Assembly: GCA_003645745.1 (NCBI GenBank)
Contig: QNCH01000002.1
Coordinates: 1 to 26,301, forward strand
Length of the DNA stretch: 26,301 nucleotides
Direction of reading: 5' to 3'
From: Candidatus Omnitrophota bacterium
Lineage (GTDB): Bacteria; Omnitrophota; Gorgyraeia; B26-G9
Shown: positions 9,053-16,710 of the stretch, piece by piece
Layout of the letters: each line of letters starts with the position of its first letter
Position numbering within the stretch: the stretch's first letter is position 1
Notes under the pieces: model-generated
Databases searched by the model: none
Told to the model about the DNA's origin: nothing
What the model saw: only the letters and a program-made list of their open reading frames with translations
Translations under genes and position numbers: made by a program

Positions 9053-9178
9053 TATACTCAAACGCAATTGGTTTGTAAAATTTAGGCGTTTCCCTGTGCT
9101 GTAGGTTGGAACATTCTGACCTAAGTCAAACCTTAGGCGCAGCTTGCTGCGCCTAAGGTTTTGCGAATGAATTAGAAA
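9053..9178 (+). repeat. P1 long element, copy 3, truncated at its right end
   Basis: The left terminal repeat (TATACTCAAACGCAATTGG) and left arm are present. They are followed by the inner hairpin AAACCTTAGGCGCAGC-TT-GCTGCGCCTAAGGTTT, a perfect 16-bp stem. The right arm fades after about 9178 and the right terminal repeat is absent. It ends a few nucleotides from the ftsA stop. Confidence 0.85.
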
Positions 9179-9182
9179 CTAC

Positions 9183-10451
9183 TCAAAAATAGTCATTATA
9201 CATATCTTTTACATTCCCAACAATCTGCCTAAAAATATCTCTCCGGCGCATACTCATTTTAACCGGCTTATTCCTGTTTTTATCTATCGCATACATCACT
9301 GCTCCTATGCCTGCGGCATAAAAATTACTTCCTGCAGCAGGCAAATTGCTAACAAAACCACGCATAATGCCAAATTTAACCATCACCCCCATAAACTCCT
9401 GTAATTTTGCAGTAAAACCATCCATAAATGACATTCCACCTGAAATAACAATCCCTGCGTCAGCCTTTGAAAGTATGCCTGATAATTCTAATTCTTTTTT
9501 AATAAAAAACATTATCTCAAACAACTTTTTATCCACAACCGCAGTTAAATACTGAGGTATAATGGTATTGTAATCCGCAGATTTTTTTTTAACAATTATT
9601 TTATACATGGAATCATCCGGCATACTTTTATATTGCATTTTTAGCTGTTCGGCTTGCATAAAAGTCACAGACAAATTTTCAGCTATTTCTAAAGTTATAT
9701 CCTTAGCCCCAAAAGGAATAACACTTGTCCATTGCAAACTATCTTCCTTGAAAAAAAGAGCGTCAACTGTCTCCGCACCGAATTCTAATAAAATCACACC
9801 AGCATGCTTTTGCTGCTTAGTAAGCGCGGAAAAACTTGCAGCTAAACCTGAATATATAACGTCCTCAACACTAATACCAGCATTATTAACTACATTGATT
9901 AAATTCTGCATAAAAGAAGCTTCACAGCTAATCGTATGCAGCTTAGCAGTAAGCATACAGCCACAAACTCCCTCGGGATCCTTTAGCCTTTTATAACCAT
10001 CAACCATAAATTCCTGTGGCAATAAATGAATAATTTCACGATTAACACAACGTTGCAAAGACTTCGCAGTATCCATCAACCTGCTAACATCATGCCTGCT
10101 CACCAGCACAGGCCGCTCAGATAACCTTAAAGCACTTTTACTATTAACTGTTAATATATGTTCTCCACCAATTGTCAGGTATATTGAATTTACTTTAATA
10201 TTTTTATTTTTTGCCACATAAACAAATCTTTTTAGCTTTTTTTTATTCCCTTCCAATTTTTTAACCAAGGCTTCAATACATTCTGTTAATTCATCTGAAT
10301 TTGTAACTACACTTTTACTAATACCTTTTGTTTTTACCATTGCTGCCGCACATATCTCAACTCTATCATTACCCACTGGCACCCCAGCGCATAACTTTGT
10401 TCTGTCTGAGCCGATATCTAAAGACAACACCATTGAACTGCCATTATTCAT
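9183..10451 (-). CDS. ftsA: Cell division protein FtsA
   Basis: FtsA is an actin-like ATPase that tethers FtsZ to the inner membrane and recruits later divisome proteins. The ATG at 10449-10451 is chosen because GGAAGGA lies 7 nt upstream and the phosphate-1 strand follows at once (LSLDIGSDRTK, 9-19); this gives 422 aa. An upstream in-frame start would add 14 non-homologous residues. The phosphate-2 region reads EFGAETVD (223-230) where DxGGGTTD is usual. The adenosine motif is ISGGMSFMDG (336-345). The C-terminus (about 405-422, DIFRQIVGNVKDMYNDYF) fits the amphipathic membrane-targeting helix. It overlaps ftsQ by 8 nt, suggesting translational coupling. ftsZ does not follow; pilT does. Identity is firm from motifs plus position after ftsQ. 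Confidence 0.93.
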   Translation of the reverse strand: MNNGSSMVLSLDIGSDRTKLCAGVPVGNDRVEICAAAMVKTKGISKSVVTNSDELTECIEALVKKLEGNKKKLKRFVYVAKNKNIKVNSIYLTIGGEHILTVNSKSALRLSERPVLVSRHDVSRLMDTAKSLQRCVNREIIHLLPQEFMVDGYKRLKDPEGVCGCMLTAKLHTISCEASFMQNLINVVNNAGISVEDVIYSGLAASFSALTKQQKHAGVILLEFGAETVDALFFKEDSLQWTSVIPFGAKDITLEIAENLSVTFMQAEQLKMQYKSMPDDSMYKIIVKKKSADYNTIIPQYLTAVVDKKLFEIMFFIKKELELSGILSKADAGIVISGGMSFMDGFTAKLQEFMGVMVKFGIMRGFVSNLPAAGSNFYAAGIGAVMYAIDKNRNKPVKMSMRRRDIFRQIVGNVKDMYNDYF

Positions 10452-11271
10452 TATTTTTCCTTCCAAAAACAAAATCTTTAAAACGCAAATCAAGGTAATA
10501 CTGCTGTGAATAATCTATATCCATGCTTTCCAATATACCTCCAAGATTTTTAATTTTGTCCTGCCATTTTCTATTACCAATTTTTATTTCCAGCGCATCA
10601 TCAATAAAGAAAAATAGATTCCGCGGATTAGACACATCTATTTTAGTTACACGATAATGCTTTAAAAATCCGCTTTGTCTTAATTCCTTAATAAAACTAA
10701 GCCCGCACTGCAAATTTGCCTTGCTGTAGCAGTGGCCAATCACTATATCATCAAATGTTAAACCTATACCGCAAATTACCGGCATTTTTTTGTTTTGCTT
10801 CTCCCCTAAGTCAACCAGCACATAACCTTCATCATTAATACTAAAAAAATGTGTAGTCCCCGTGTTTTCTTTTATTTCTATTTGCGCTACAGGGCTACGC
10901 CGTAAGATCTCAATAACTAACTGTTCAGGCAATACCCTTTTAACAATAGCCTTCTGAATATTTGGATACTTCCCTTCAATATCTCTGGCAACTGCTTTTA
11001 AATCCAGCTTAAAAATATTCAAATTGCCCTCCAAACAACTTATCGGGTAATTAATCTTATGCGAATAATTATCCTGTATATTAATTTCACTGATCGTAAA
11101 ATACGGAGAAGCAAAAATAAAAGAATTTATATTAATTAATAAAAATACAATTGTACCTAAGCCCAACCCCCAGGATAAAATGCTGGGCCAATATTTTTTA
11201 CCTGAAGATATAACTGATTTTGCCCTTAAACGATGTATTTTTTTTCTGTTCCCATGTTTTATTTTAGCCAT
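10444..11271 (-). CDS. ftsQ: Cell division protein FtsQ (POTRA domain)
   Basis: FtsQ is a bitopic inner-membrane divisome protein linking cytoplasmic FtsA/FtsZ to the periplasmic septal machinery. There is a short basic cytoplasmic tail (1-27) and one membrane segment (about 31-54). The POTRA domain follows (about 58-130: FTISEINIQ ... LKAVARDIEGKYPNIQKAIVKRVLPEQLVIEILRRSPVA), then a beta domain that includes VTKIDVSNPRNLFFFID. The 275-aa length is typical. GGGGAG lies 5 nt before the ATG. Its place between ddl and ftsA matches the conserved division/cell-wall cluster, but the gap to ddl is 558 nt and full of repeats, so ftsQ-ftsA probably has its own promoter. Confidence 0.93.
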   Translation of the reverse strand: MAKIKHGNRKKIHRLRAKSVISSGKKYWPSILSWGLGLGTIVFLLININSFIFASPYFTISEINIQDNYSHKINYPISCLEGNLNIFKLDLKAVARDIEGKYPNIQKAIVKRVLPEQLVIEILRRSPVAQIEIKENTGTTHFFSINDEGYVLVDLGEKQNKKMPVICGIGLTFDDIVIGHCYSKANLQCGLSFIKELRQSGFLKHYRVTKIDVSNPRNLFFFIDDALEIKIGNRKWQDKIKNLGGILESMDIDYSQQYYLDLRFKDFVFGRKNNE

Positions 11272-11829
11272 ATGGCTCCCCTTATTTTTTATTTACACAA
11301 ACAGTCCTAACTGCGTGCGAACACGCACAGTAAACTTATCCCTCATTTAAATTATTTATTATAGGGCGAATACACGGATTCGCCTCTACGCCGATTTATA
11401 TAATTCCATACAAATGATTTGGCATGATAACATATTCGTTCATTTCAATCTCATTCCAATATTTTTCAATTATACGGGCGAAACCATATTTTCGCCCTTC
11501 TGACCCTTCTGCCAAAATAAATTAGATTCCCGCAATCTTTTAGCGGAAATCTATCTTCAGGATAAACTCCACACAAAATTATACTCAAACGTAATTGGTT
11601 TGTAAAATTTAGGCGTTTCCCTGTGCCCTAGATTGGAACGTTCTGATTAAGCCAAACCGCAGGCACAGCTCGCTGCGCCTGCGGTTTGGCGATTAAAGAA
11701 CGTTTCAAGATGCGGTGCCGGGGGACATCATAAAATTGCAAACCAATTACGTTTGAGTATACAACCTAACACAACTTCTTTTTGTAATCCCCTAAAAATA
11801 AACAACTTAAAAAAGAACTTCTAGTATAT
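11272..11829. other. 558-nt repeat-filled gap inside the division/cell-wall cluster
   Basis: No gene is seen. From the ftsQ side it holds the hairpin TGCGTG-CGAA-CACGCA (about 11312-11327, family P3), a GGCGAAT/ATTCGCC stem (11365-11384), a GGGCGAAA/TTTCGCCC stem (11476-11497), and a complete P1 long element (11580-11761). In related clusters ddl and ftsQ are usually adjacent, so this gap looks like accumulated insertions. A promoter for ftsQ-ftsA is expected but not identifiable by eye. Confidence 0.75.
11580..11761 (+). repeat. P1 long element, copy 4 (complete, 182 nt)
   Basis: This is the best reference copy. It has perfect 23-bp terminal inverted repeats (TATACTCAAACGTAATTGG then TTTG, and the reverse complement at the right end). 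Two imperfectly complementary arms flank an inner stem GCCAAACCGCAGGC/GCCTGCGGTTTGGC (14 bp perfect, extended by 4 bp beyond one mismatch). The ends read TA-TACTC ... GAGTA-TA, compatible with a TA target duplication. It lies 68 nt downstream of the ddl stop. There is no ORF inside. Confidence 0.93.
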
Positions 11830-12810
11830 TTAATTAAATATACGACTTCTTTTTGCCCTGTTCGCAGAACAATTTATCTGATCAGCCGCTGGATTAACCA
11901 CGCAATTAACAACAGCATCAAGTATTCTCTGGCAAAGGGCTGGAAAACTAATGCCTGCAAATAGCGCGGCTTTTGGCAGTAAACTGGTATTGGTAAATCC
12001 TGGAATCGTGTTTACTTCCAAAACAACAGGGCAATCCTGCTGATTAATAATCATATCTACCCTGGAAAAACACCTGCATCCTAAAGCATGATGCGCTTTA
12101 AGTGCTAATTTCTGTATTTTCCGAGACATACCAGGTGAAAAAAAAGCAGGTAATTTATATTCAGTCAAAGAAGAATCATATTTTGCCTGAAAATCATAAA
12201 TGCTATTTTTAGATAAAATTTCAATTATCGGCAAAGCCTGATCATCTAAAATACCCACTGTAATTTCTCTGCCTGCTACGTATTCCTCTACTACTGCCAA
12301 ATTATCTAAAGCTAAGGCTTTTTGCACTGCACACAGCAATTCATCAGAACTATTCACAATAGAGATACCAATACTCGATCCGCAGTGTACAGGTTTAACC
12401 ACTAATGGAGTTTTTAAAAAAAAACCTTGGAGTTTGAAGTCAAGACTTTTTACAATTTGATACTCAGGCACAAAAAAACCATTTTCCGTAAAAATCTTGC
12501 GTGATGCGATTTTGTCCATTCCCAAAGAACTGGAATGCGGGCCTGAGCCTGTATAAATTATCTCTAAATCATCCATAATTGCCTGAGCCTGCCCATCCTC
12601 GCCAAAACTCCCATGCAAGGCATTAAAGATACAGTCAACTTGAACTGATTTTAGTTTGCTAATAAATTCATCCTGGCTGCGAAAATCTATTTCACATACA
12701 TTATAACCTAATTGACTAAGCGCGCAGCTTACAGCAGCACCTGATTTTAATGATATATCGCGTTCCTCTGAAAATCCTCCTGCTAATACGCCAATGCTCC
12801 TTATCCGCAT
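11830..12810 (-). CDS. ddl: D-alanine--D-alanine ligase
   Basis: Ddl is an ATP-grasp ligase joining two D-Ala for the peptidoglycan pentapeptide, in the cytoplasm. The ATG at 12808-12810 is chosen because GGGAG sits 8 nt upstream; a TTG five codons earlier would overlap murB and lacks a site. Numbered from that ATG: GGFSEERDISLKSG (11-24, first D-Ala site), HGSFGEDG (66-73), KPVHCGSSIG (139-148, glycine-rich ATP loop) and EVNTIPGFT (265-273, Mg2+ and second D-Ala site). The roughly 326-aa length slightly exceeds the usual 305-315, because of a tail of about 20 residues rich in Asn, Ala and Arg. It begins 5 nt after the murB stop, so the pair is an operon. Confidence 0.95.
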   Translation of the reverse strand: MRIRSIGVLAGGFSEERDISLKSGAAVSCALSQLGYNVCEIDFRSQDEFISKLKSVQVDCIFNALHGSFGEDGQAQAIMDDLEIIYTGSGPHSSSLGMDKIASRKIFTENGFFVPEYQIVKSLDFKLQGFFLKTPLVVKPVHCGSSIGISIVNSSDELLCAVQKALALDNLAVVEEYVAGREITVGILDDQALPIIEILSKNSIYDFQAKYDSSLTEYKLPAFFSPGMSRKIQKLALKAHHALGCRCFSRVDMIINQQDCPVVLEVNTIPGFTNTSLLPKAALFAGISFPALCQRILDAVVNCVVNPAADQINCSANRAKRSRIFN

Positions 12811-12815
12811 ATTTA

Positions 12816-13760
12816 TCACTCCCAAATGTCTAATTCAGTTTCAAGCCAAACCGCAAATTTTTCATATACACTATGCTGTATTATATTAATCAAAGATTTT
12901 GTCTCATCAAAACTGGCATTCCCCAAATTAACAATAAAATTAGCATGTAGAGAAGAAACTTGCGCGTCTCCTACACATCTCCCCTTTAACAAACAATCTT
13001 CAATCATCCTGCCGGCACTTAAATTGAAACCTTCAGGATTTTTGAAAACACACCCAGCATTTGGCAAATCATACTGCTGAGTTATTTTTTTTCTGTATAG
13101 AAATTCCTGAATCCTACTTCTGATAACATACTTATCTGCAAGATAAAGCTTAAACCACGCTCCTAAAATAATATTCTCTTTTAAATTTGAAATTCGATAG
13201 CCAAACTCCAAATCATTATTTGTGCGTAAAGAAATATCTCCAAACCTATTCATAACCAGCACTTTAATTACTAATTCAGAAATACTATGCAAACAGCCAT
13301 CACCATGCTCAACCAACTCTCTAGCACCTGCATTCATTGCCAAAGCTCCCCCTATTGTGCCTGGGATCCCTGCGAGGAACTCACAACCTGTATATCCATT
13401 ATTTAAAAAAAAATTTATAAATTCCGATAATTTTACGCCAGCTCCCACAAAAACAGCATTGTTATCTTTCTTTATAGACTTAAAAAAATCAGAATTAAGC
13501 TGAATAACAGCTCTGGGAAGAGACTGCTCACTAATTAACAAATTAGTTCCCGCGCCTAACACAGAAACAGGAATATCCATTAAATGTAATAAATTCAAAG
13601 CATTAGATAAATCATGCGTATCAACAGGTGACAATAAAAATTTAACAGTCCCCCCGATTTTCATTGATGTATATTCAGATAAAGGCTGATCAAGACTGAT
13701 TGCGCCTTTAAAAATACTACGCATTTTTTTTAAGATTTCATGTTGATTTACTTCTGCCAT
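12816..13760 (-). CDS. murB: UDP-N-acetylenolpyruvoylglucosamine reductase
   Basis: MurB is the FAD enzyme reducing UDP-GlcNAc-enolpyruvate to UDP-MurNAc with NADPH, the second committed step of peptidoglycan synthesis. Numbering from the ATG at 13758-13760: YTSMKIGG (30-37), the FAD-binding VLGAGTNLLIS (67-77), AGIPGTIGGALAMNAGA (130-146), and FGYRIS (186-191) with its substrate-binding Arg. NAGCVFKNP (234-242) marks a type II MurB; the usual proton-donating Ser is Cys here (C237), a conservative swap. SAGRMIEDCLLKG and HANFIVNLGNA complete the C-terminal domain. The Shine-Dalgarno is weak for both the ATG and a TTG three codons upstream, so the start is uncertain by three residues. No murC precedes it. 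Confidence 0.95.
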   Translation of the reverse strand: MAEVNQHEILKKMRSIFKGAISLDQPLSEYTSMKIGGTVKFLLSPVDTHDLSNALNLLHLMDIPVSVLGAGTNLLISEQSLPRAVIQLNSDFFKSIKKDNNAVFVGAGVKLSEFINFFLNNGYTGCEFLAGIPGTIGGALAMNAGARELVEHGDGCLHSISELVIKVLVMNRFGDISLRTNNDLEFGYRISNLKENIILGAWFKLYLADKYVIRSRIQEFLYRKKITQQYDLPNAGCVFKNPEGFNLSAGRMIEDCLLKGRCVGDAQVSSLHANFIVNLGNASFDETKSLINIIQHSVYEKFAVWLETELDIWE

Positions 13761-13808
13761 TATTAACAATTTAACCTAAAAACAACAAAAAAAACTTTCC
13801 CTTTGTTA

Positions 13809-13989
13809 TATACTCAAACGTAATAGGCCAGCAATTTTAAAACGTCCCCCTGCACTGCATCTTGAAATGTTCTTCATTCGTAAATCTTTAGGAGCAGCAA
13901 GCTGCGCCTGCGGTTCGACTTAGGTCAGAACGTTCCAATCTAGGGCAAAAAAACGCCTAAATTTTACAAACCAATTACGTTTGAGTATA
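13809..13989 (-). repeat. P1 long element, copy 5 (inverted, 181 nt)
   Basis: It is inverted relative to copy 4: the arm ending CGCCTAAATTTTACAAACC is next to the right terminus. The left terminal repeat is decayed after its first 18 nt, and the inner stem is partly degraded. It lies 48 nt upstream of the murB start. The ends are TATACTC/GAGTATA. Confidence 0.9.
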
Positions 13990-14062
13990 ACATCATTCTA
14001 CTCTGAGACTAATTTATATGCAAGATTTTTGTATTTAATGGATGAATTATCTTTTGCTTTTG

Positions 14063-14197
14063 TTTTATGCCTCGTTAATAAAATCTGTGAGTAGAAAAAG
14101 ATGACAGGTCATGCCTATGCGTGCCGCACGCAAACAAGCGCGGCCTGTCCGTTAAATTTGGTAGGGAAAAACAAAAAGACCTTGAAATGGCATAACC
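14063..14197 (-). repeat. Composite intergenic repeat, inverted relative to 4962-5160
   Basis: Three blocks match the 4962-5160 region in reverse-complement order. They are GCCTCGTTAATAAAATCTGTG (near 14067-14087), the hairpin TGCGTGC-C-GCACGCA (about 14117-14131) within a CTGTC-rich context, and TGAAATGGCATAACC (14183-14197). Spacing differs between the copies, so the element is either diverged or a recurrent association of short motifs. No gene is seen between 13990 and 14211. Confidence 0.6.
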
Positions 14198-14211
14198 TTG
14201 CTCCGTTAAAT

Positions 14212-14393
14212 AATACTCAAACGTAATACGTTTGCAAAATTTAAGCGTTTTCTTGTGCCCTAGGTTGGAACATTCTGACTTAAGACAAACCGCAGGCACA
14301 ACTTGCTACGTTGAGGTTTGGAGATAGAAGAACGTTTCAAGATGCAGTGCAGAAGGACGTCATAAAAATTGCAAACCTATTACGTTTGAGTAT
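14212..14393 (+). repeat. P1 long element, copy 6 (182 nt)
   Basis: This copy is oriented like copy 4 with a degraded inner stem (AAACCGCAGGCAC / GTTGAGGTTT). Its ends are AATACTC and GAGTATT, a paired change from TATACTC/GAGTATA, so the outermost bases here are not a TA duplication. The right end abuts and overlaps by one base the stop codon of the FabK-like gene: on the gene strand TAA is followed directly by TACTC. Confidence 0.92.
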
Positions 14394-15487
14394 TATTTGC
14401 TATTTTTATTTAATTCTCTAAGCGTGTCAGCGACAAGTTCATCAATTAAATTTTTTACGGAAACTATTTTTTTCACTCTTACCGCATTACTACCTGCGAA
14501 TACAACCGCATTATCTAAATCACCACGTACAGCATTAAATAATGCTTTAGCAATGCAATAAGGCACATTTCTCGGATTACAAGTTTTTAAACATTTGTAA
14601 TTACACTTAACTTCTTCTTTTTTACCTGATAATAATTTTTCAATAAATTTCGTTTTTATCACCCTGCCAGGCATACCTACAGGGCTTTTAATAATTGTAA
14701 TATCATCTTTTTTTGCGGCAATATATAAATTTTTAAATTTATCAGTTACTGAACATTCAAAAGTAGCAACAAAACGCGTAGCCATTTGCACACCGCTTGC
14801 GCCTAATTTTAAAAACCTGCTGATATCCTTGCCATCAAAAATCCCGCCTGCGGCAATAACCGGAATAGATACGTTAAACGCTTGTTCATATCCTCTAACT
14901 ACTTTTAGAACGGCTATTACTAAATTTTCTAACGAAACATCCGCGTTAGCGCTTAAATCCTGCACCCTAAAACCCAAATGCCCGCCAGCAAGAGGGCCTT
15001 CCACAATTACTGCGTCAGGCAAACGATTATAACGTTTTTTCCATGTTTTAATAATAACATCAGTAGCTCTCCCTGAAGAAACAATAGGAATAAGTTTTAT
15101 TGCGGAACCTTCCGCGAATTCAGGTAATTTCAGAGGCAAACCAGCTCCGGAAGCAATAAAATCAGCTTTTTCTTTAACCGCGACACGCACTAGTTGCGCA
15201 TAATTAGTCAACGCAACCATATTATTTACTCCCACAACACCTTTTGTGCTTGCCCTGGCCAGCTGAATTTCTTTTTCCAACCCTTTTAAAGAAGCCTGTA
15301 AATAATTAGTTTCATTTTCAGGAGAACCATAACCAAGCCCTACACTTGCTATTGTCCCCATTGCTCCACAACTAGCAACAGCGCTTGCTAAAGAATATCT
15401 TGAAACCATTACCCCCATACCACCCTGTACAATAGGAATTTTAACTTCCTTATCTCCAATAATCAAGGGATTCAATTTATCAAGCAT
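14393..15487 (-). CDS. Nitronate monooxygenase / FabK-like FMN protein
   Basis: This TIM-barrel flavoprotein belongs to the 2-nitropropane dioxygenase family (COG2070), which includes nitronate monooxygenases and the enoyl-ACP reductase FabK. IPIVQGGMGV (about 18-27) is the N-terminal FMN-site motif, EGPLAGGHLGF holds the conserved catalytic His region, and IPVIAAGGIFDG and LGASGVQMATRF are the FMN phosphate loops. A C-terminal cluster Cx3Cx3Cx7C (C295, C299, C303, C311; ends YCI) is absent from classical FabK; I recall similar clusters in some anaerobe relatives and suspect a metal or Fe-S site. The ATG at 15485-15487 is preferred over a TTG two codons upstream; the Shine-Dalgarno is weak. 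It appears to be a single-gene unit. Whether it makes fatty acids or oxidises nitronates cannot be told from sequence alone. Confidence 0.88.
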   Translation of the reverse strand: MLDKLNPLIIGDKEVKIPIVQGGMGVMVSRYSLASAVASCGAMGTIASVGLGYGSPENETNYLQASLKGLEKEIQLARASTKGVVGVNNMVALTNYAQLVRVAVKEKADFIASGAGLPLKLPEFAEGSAIKLIPIVSSGRATDVIIKTWKKRYNRLPDAVIVEGPLAGGHLGFRVQDLSANADVSLENLVIAVLKVVRGYEQAFNVSIPVIAAGGIFDGKDISRFLKLGASGVQMATRFVATFECSVTDKFKNLYIAAKKDDITIIKSPVGMPGRVIKTKFIEKLLSGKKEEVKCNYKCLKTCNPRNVPYCIAKALFNAVRGDLDNAVVFAGSNAVRVKKIVSVKNLIDELVADTLRELNKNSK

Positions 15488-15541
15488 AGTCAACGCTTTC
15501 TATATAATATATAATAATATCTTCAGTTTTAAAATTTTTTC

Positions 15542-15560
15542 CCTATTACGTTTGAGTATA
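15542..15560. repeat. P1 solo terminal repeat (half-site)
   Basis: A single right-end repeat CCTATTACGTTTGAGTATA has no matching left arm nearby. It ends 7 nt from the encoded CCA of tRNA-His. Confidence 0.75.
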
Positions 15561-15567
15561 AAACTAT

Positions 15568-15645
15568 TGGGGTGGATGAGGGGAATTGAACCCCCGACAT
15601 CAGGAACCACAATCCTGTGCTCTATCCAACTGAGCTACACCCACC
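15568..15645 (-). tRNA. tRNA-His (GTG)
   Basis: The cloverleaf is readable. The acceptor is GTGGGTG/CATCCAC with an extra 5' G (position -1) opposite C73, the hallmark of tRNA-His. The anticodon stem is CAGGA/TCCTG around loop TTGTGGT, giving anticodon GTG. A T-arm is present and the 3' CCA is encoded (15568-15570). It is last in the Pro-Arg-His tRNA series. Confidence 0.96.
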
Positions 15646-15663
15646 ATAATTCCATTATCTACA

Positions 15664-15740
<77 letters not shown>

Positions 15741-15757
15741 ATTCAAATGAAAAATAA

Positions 15758-15843
15758 TATACTCAGTTTGTAATTTTATAACACACCCCTGCACCACATC
15801 TTGAAACGTTCTTCATTGGACAAACCTATTACGTTTGAGTATA
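15758..15843 (-). repeat. P1 internally deleted element, copy 8 (86 nt), between tRNAs
   Basis: Both ends are present (TATACTC/GAGTATA) and one arm is kept (ACATCTTGAAACGTTCTTCATT). The inner stem and the other arm are missing. It fills the space between tRNA-Pro and tRNA-Arg, 12 nt from the tRNA-Pro 3' end. Confidence 0.88.
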
Positions 15844-15855
15844 AATTTTATATTC

Positions 15856-15933
15856 TGGTCGGGGCAGGTGGATTTGAACCACCGGCCTCTTGGTCCCAAA
15901 CCAAGCGCTCTAGCCAAGCTGAGCCATGCCCCG
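15856..15933 (-). tRNA. tRNA-Pro (TGG)
   Basis: Acceptor CGGGGCA/TGCCCCG, discriminator A and encoded CCA (15856-15858). The anticodon stem CTTGG/CCAAG encloses TTTGGGA, giving anticodon TGG. It starts 16 nt after the stop codon of the small secreted protein, leaving little room for its own promoter, so it may be processed from a longer transcript. Confidence 0.96.
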
Positions 15934-15949
15934 CAATAAACACAACCTA

Positions 15950-16330
15950 TTATTTCTTCTTTACAGGTTTAATTATACTTAAAGTAACAACACTATTCTT
16001 TTCTTTGCCGTCAGCACCTTTTTCTTTTCTATACGCGGCTAAAATAGATGCTCCTGATTCAAAATTTTGCAATGACACTTCTGTTGATTTCCCATCCATA
16101 TCCTTTACAACAATCGTAGAGTCTCCTTTTGGCTTAAAATCAACATACTCAATCTTCCCTGTTACAGCAAATGTTTTTTGCCCTAACAATTTTGTTTCAA
16201 TTATTGCCTTTTGCGGCATTTTTTGAATTTCTGCTTTATCTGCCTGAGGCGCAGCATATAAATGAATATTCAATCCACAGCATATAAATAACAAAAAAAC
16301 CGTATTAACCACCAAAAATCTGTTCTTCAT
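15950..16330 (-). CDS. Small secreted hypothetical protein
   Basis: This 126-aa protein is not a family I recognise. Residues 1-27 form a clear signal peptide: basic MKNR, a hydrophobic core with a CC pair, and LYAAPQA giving a likely cleavage after AA. The mature part (about 100 aa) has a Lys-rich start. A predicted small beta fold follows (FAVTGKIEYVDFKPKGDSTIVVKDMDGKSTEVSLQNF), reminiscent of OB-fold periplasmic proteins, and the tail is Lys-rich (KPVKKK). The ATG is secured by AGGAGGT 6 nt upstream, the strongest ribosome site in the window. It lies just upstream of tRNA-Pro and may share its transcript. A P1 element lies 41 nt upstream of the start. Confidence 0.82.
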   Translation of the reverse strand: MKNRFLVVNTVFLLFICCGLNIHLYAAPQADKAEIQKMPQKAIIETKLLGQKTFAVTGKIEYVDFKPKGDSTIVVKDMDGKSTEVSLQNFESGASILAAYRKEKGADGKEKNSVVTLSIIKPVKKK

Positions 16331-16371
16331 CCAGCCACCTCCTAATTTTAATAAAAAATTATTTTTGGGTA

Positions 16372-16556
16372 TATACTCAAATGTAATTAGTTTGTAATTT
16401 TATGACATTCCACTCACACCGTATCTTGAAACGTTTTTCTATCGCCAAACCTTAGGCGAAGCTTGCTTCGCCTAAGGTTTGGCTTAATCAGATCGTTTCA
16501 ATTTACAGGCAACAGGGAAACGCCTAAATTTTTCAAACCTATTACGCTTGAGTATA
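16372..16556 (-). repeat. P1 long element, copy 9 (inverted, 185 nt, best inner hairpin)
   Basis: Inverted relative to copy 4. The inner stem is a perfect 19 bp: GCCAAACCTTAGGCGAAGC, loop TT, then its reverse complement. Against copies 3 and 4 the stem differs by paired changes that keep pairing. The left terminal repeat has two substitutions and the right has GCTTGAG. It lies upstream of the small secreted protein. Confidence 0.93.
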
Positions 16557-16710
16557 TCATTATTTAAACACTGCGTCAATAAACATCACAAAATATGTGT
16601 AATTGGTGAAAAGCTGTGAAATAATACCCCTTTTTACGTTTTTACTTTTTTTCTCCGACGAGGCATAAAGGTGAACAGGCCAAGAACAGTGATTATTCTC
16701 ACCGATTACT

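Noticed and set aside
14075..14299. Minus-strand 74-aa frame
   Set aside because: Its N-terminal half is translated P1 element. Its similarity to another frame at 19261-19476 (LKFCK.ITFEY) comes from the DNA repeat, not from a gene family.
15801..16226. Plus-strand 141-aa frame containing GGFEPPASWSQTKRSSQAEPCP
   Set aside because: It is the antisense of tRNA-Pro plus the antisense of the small secreted protein, a well-known spurious translation; it begins inside a P1 element.
16331..16400. P1 ends as outward-facing -35 elements (TTGAGT)
   Set aside because: Near the small secreted protein only a weak -10 fits, and at rlmB and treT no -10 occurs at 16-18 nt, so the idea is not consistent.
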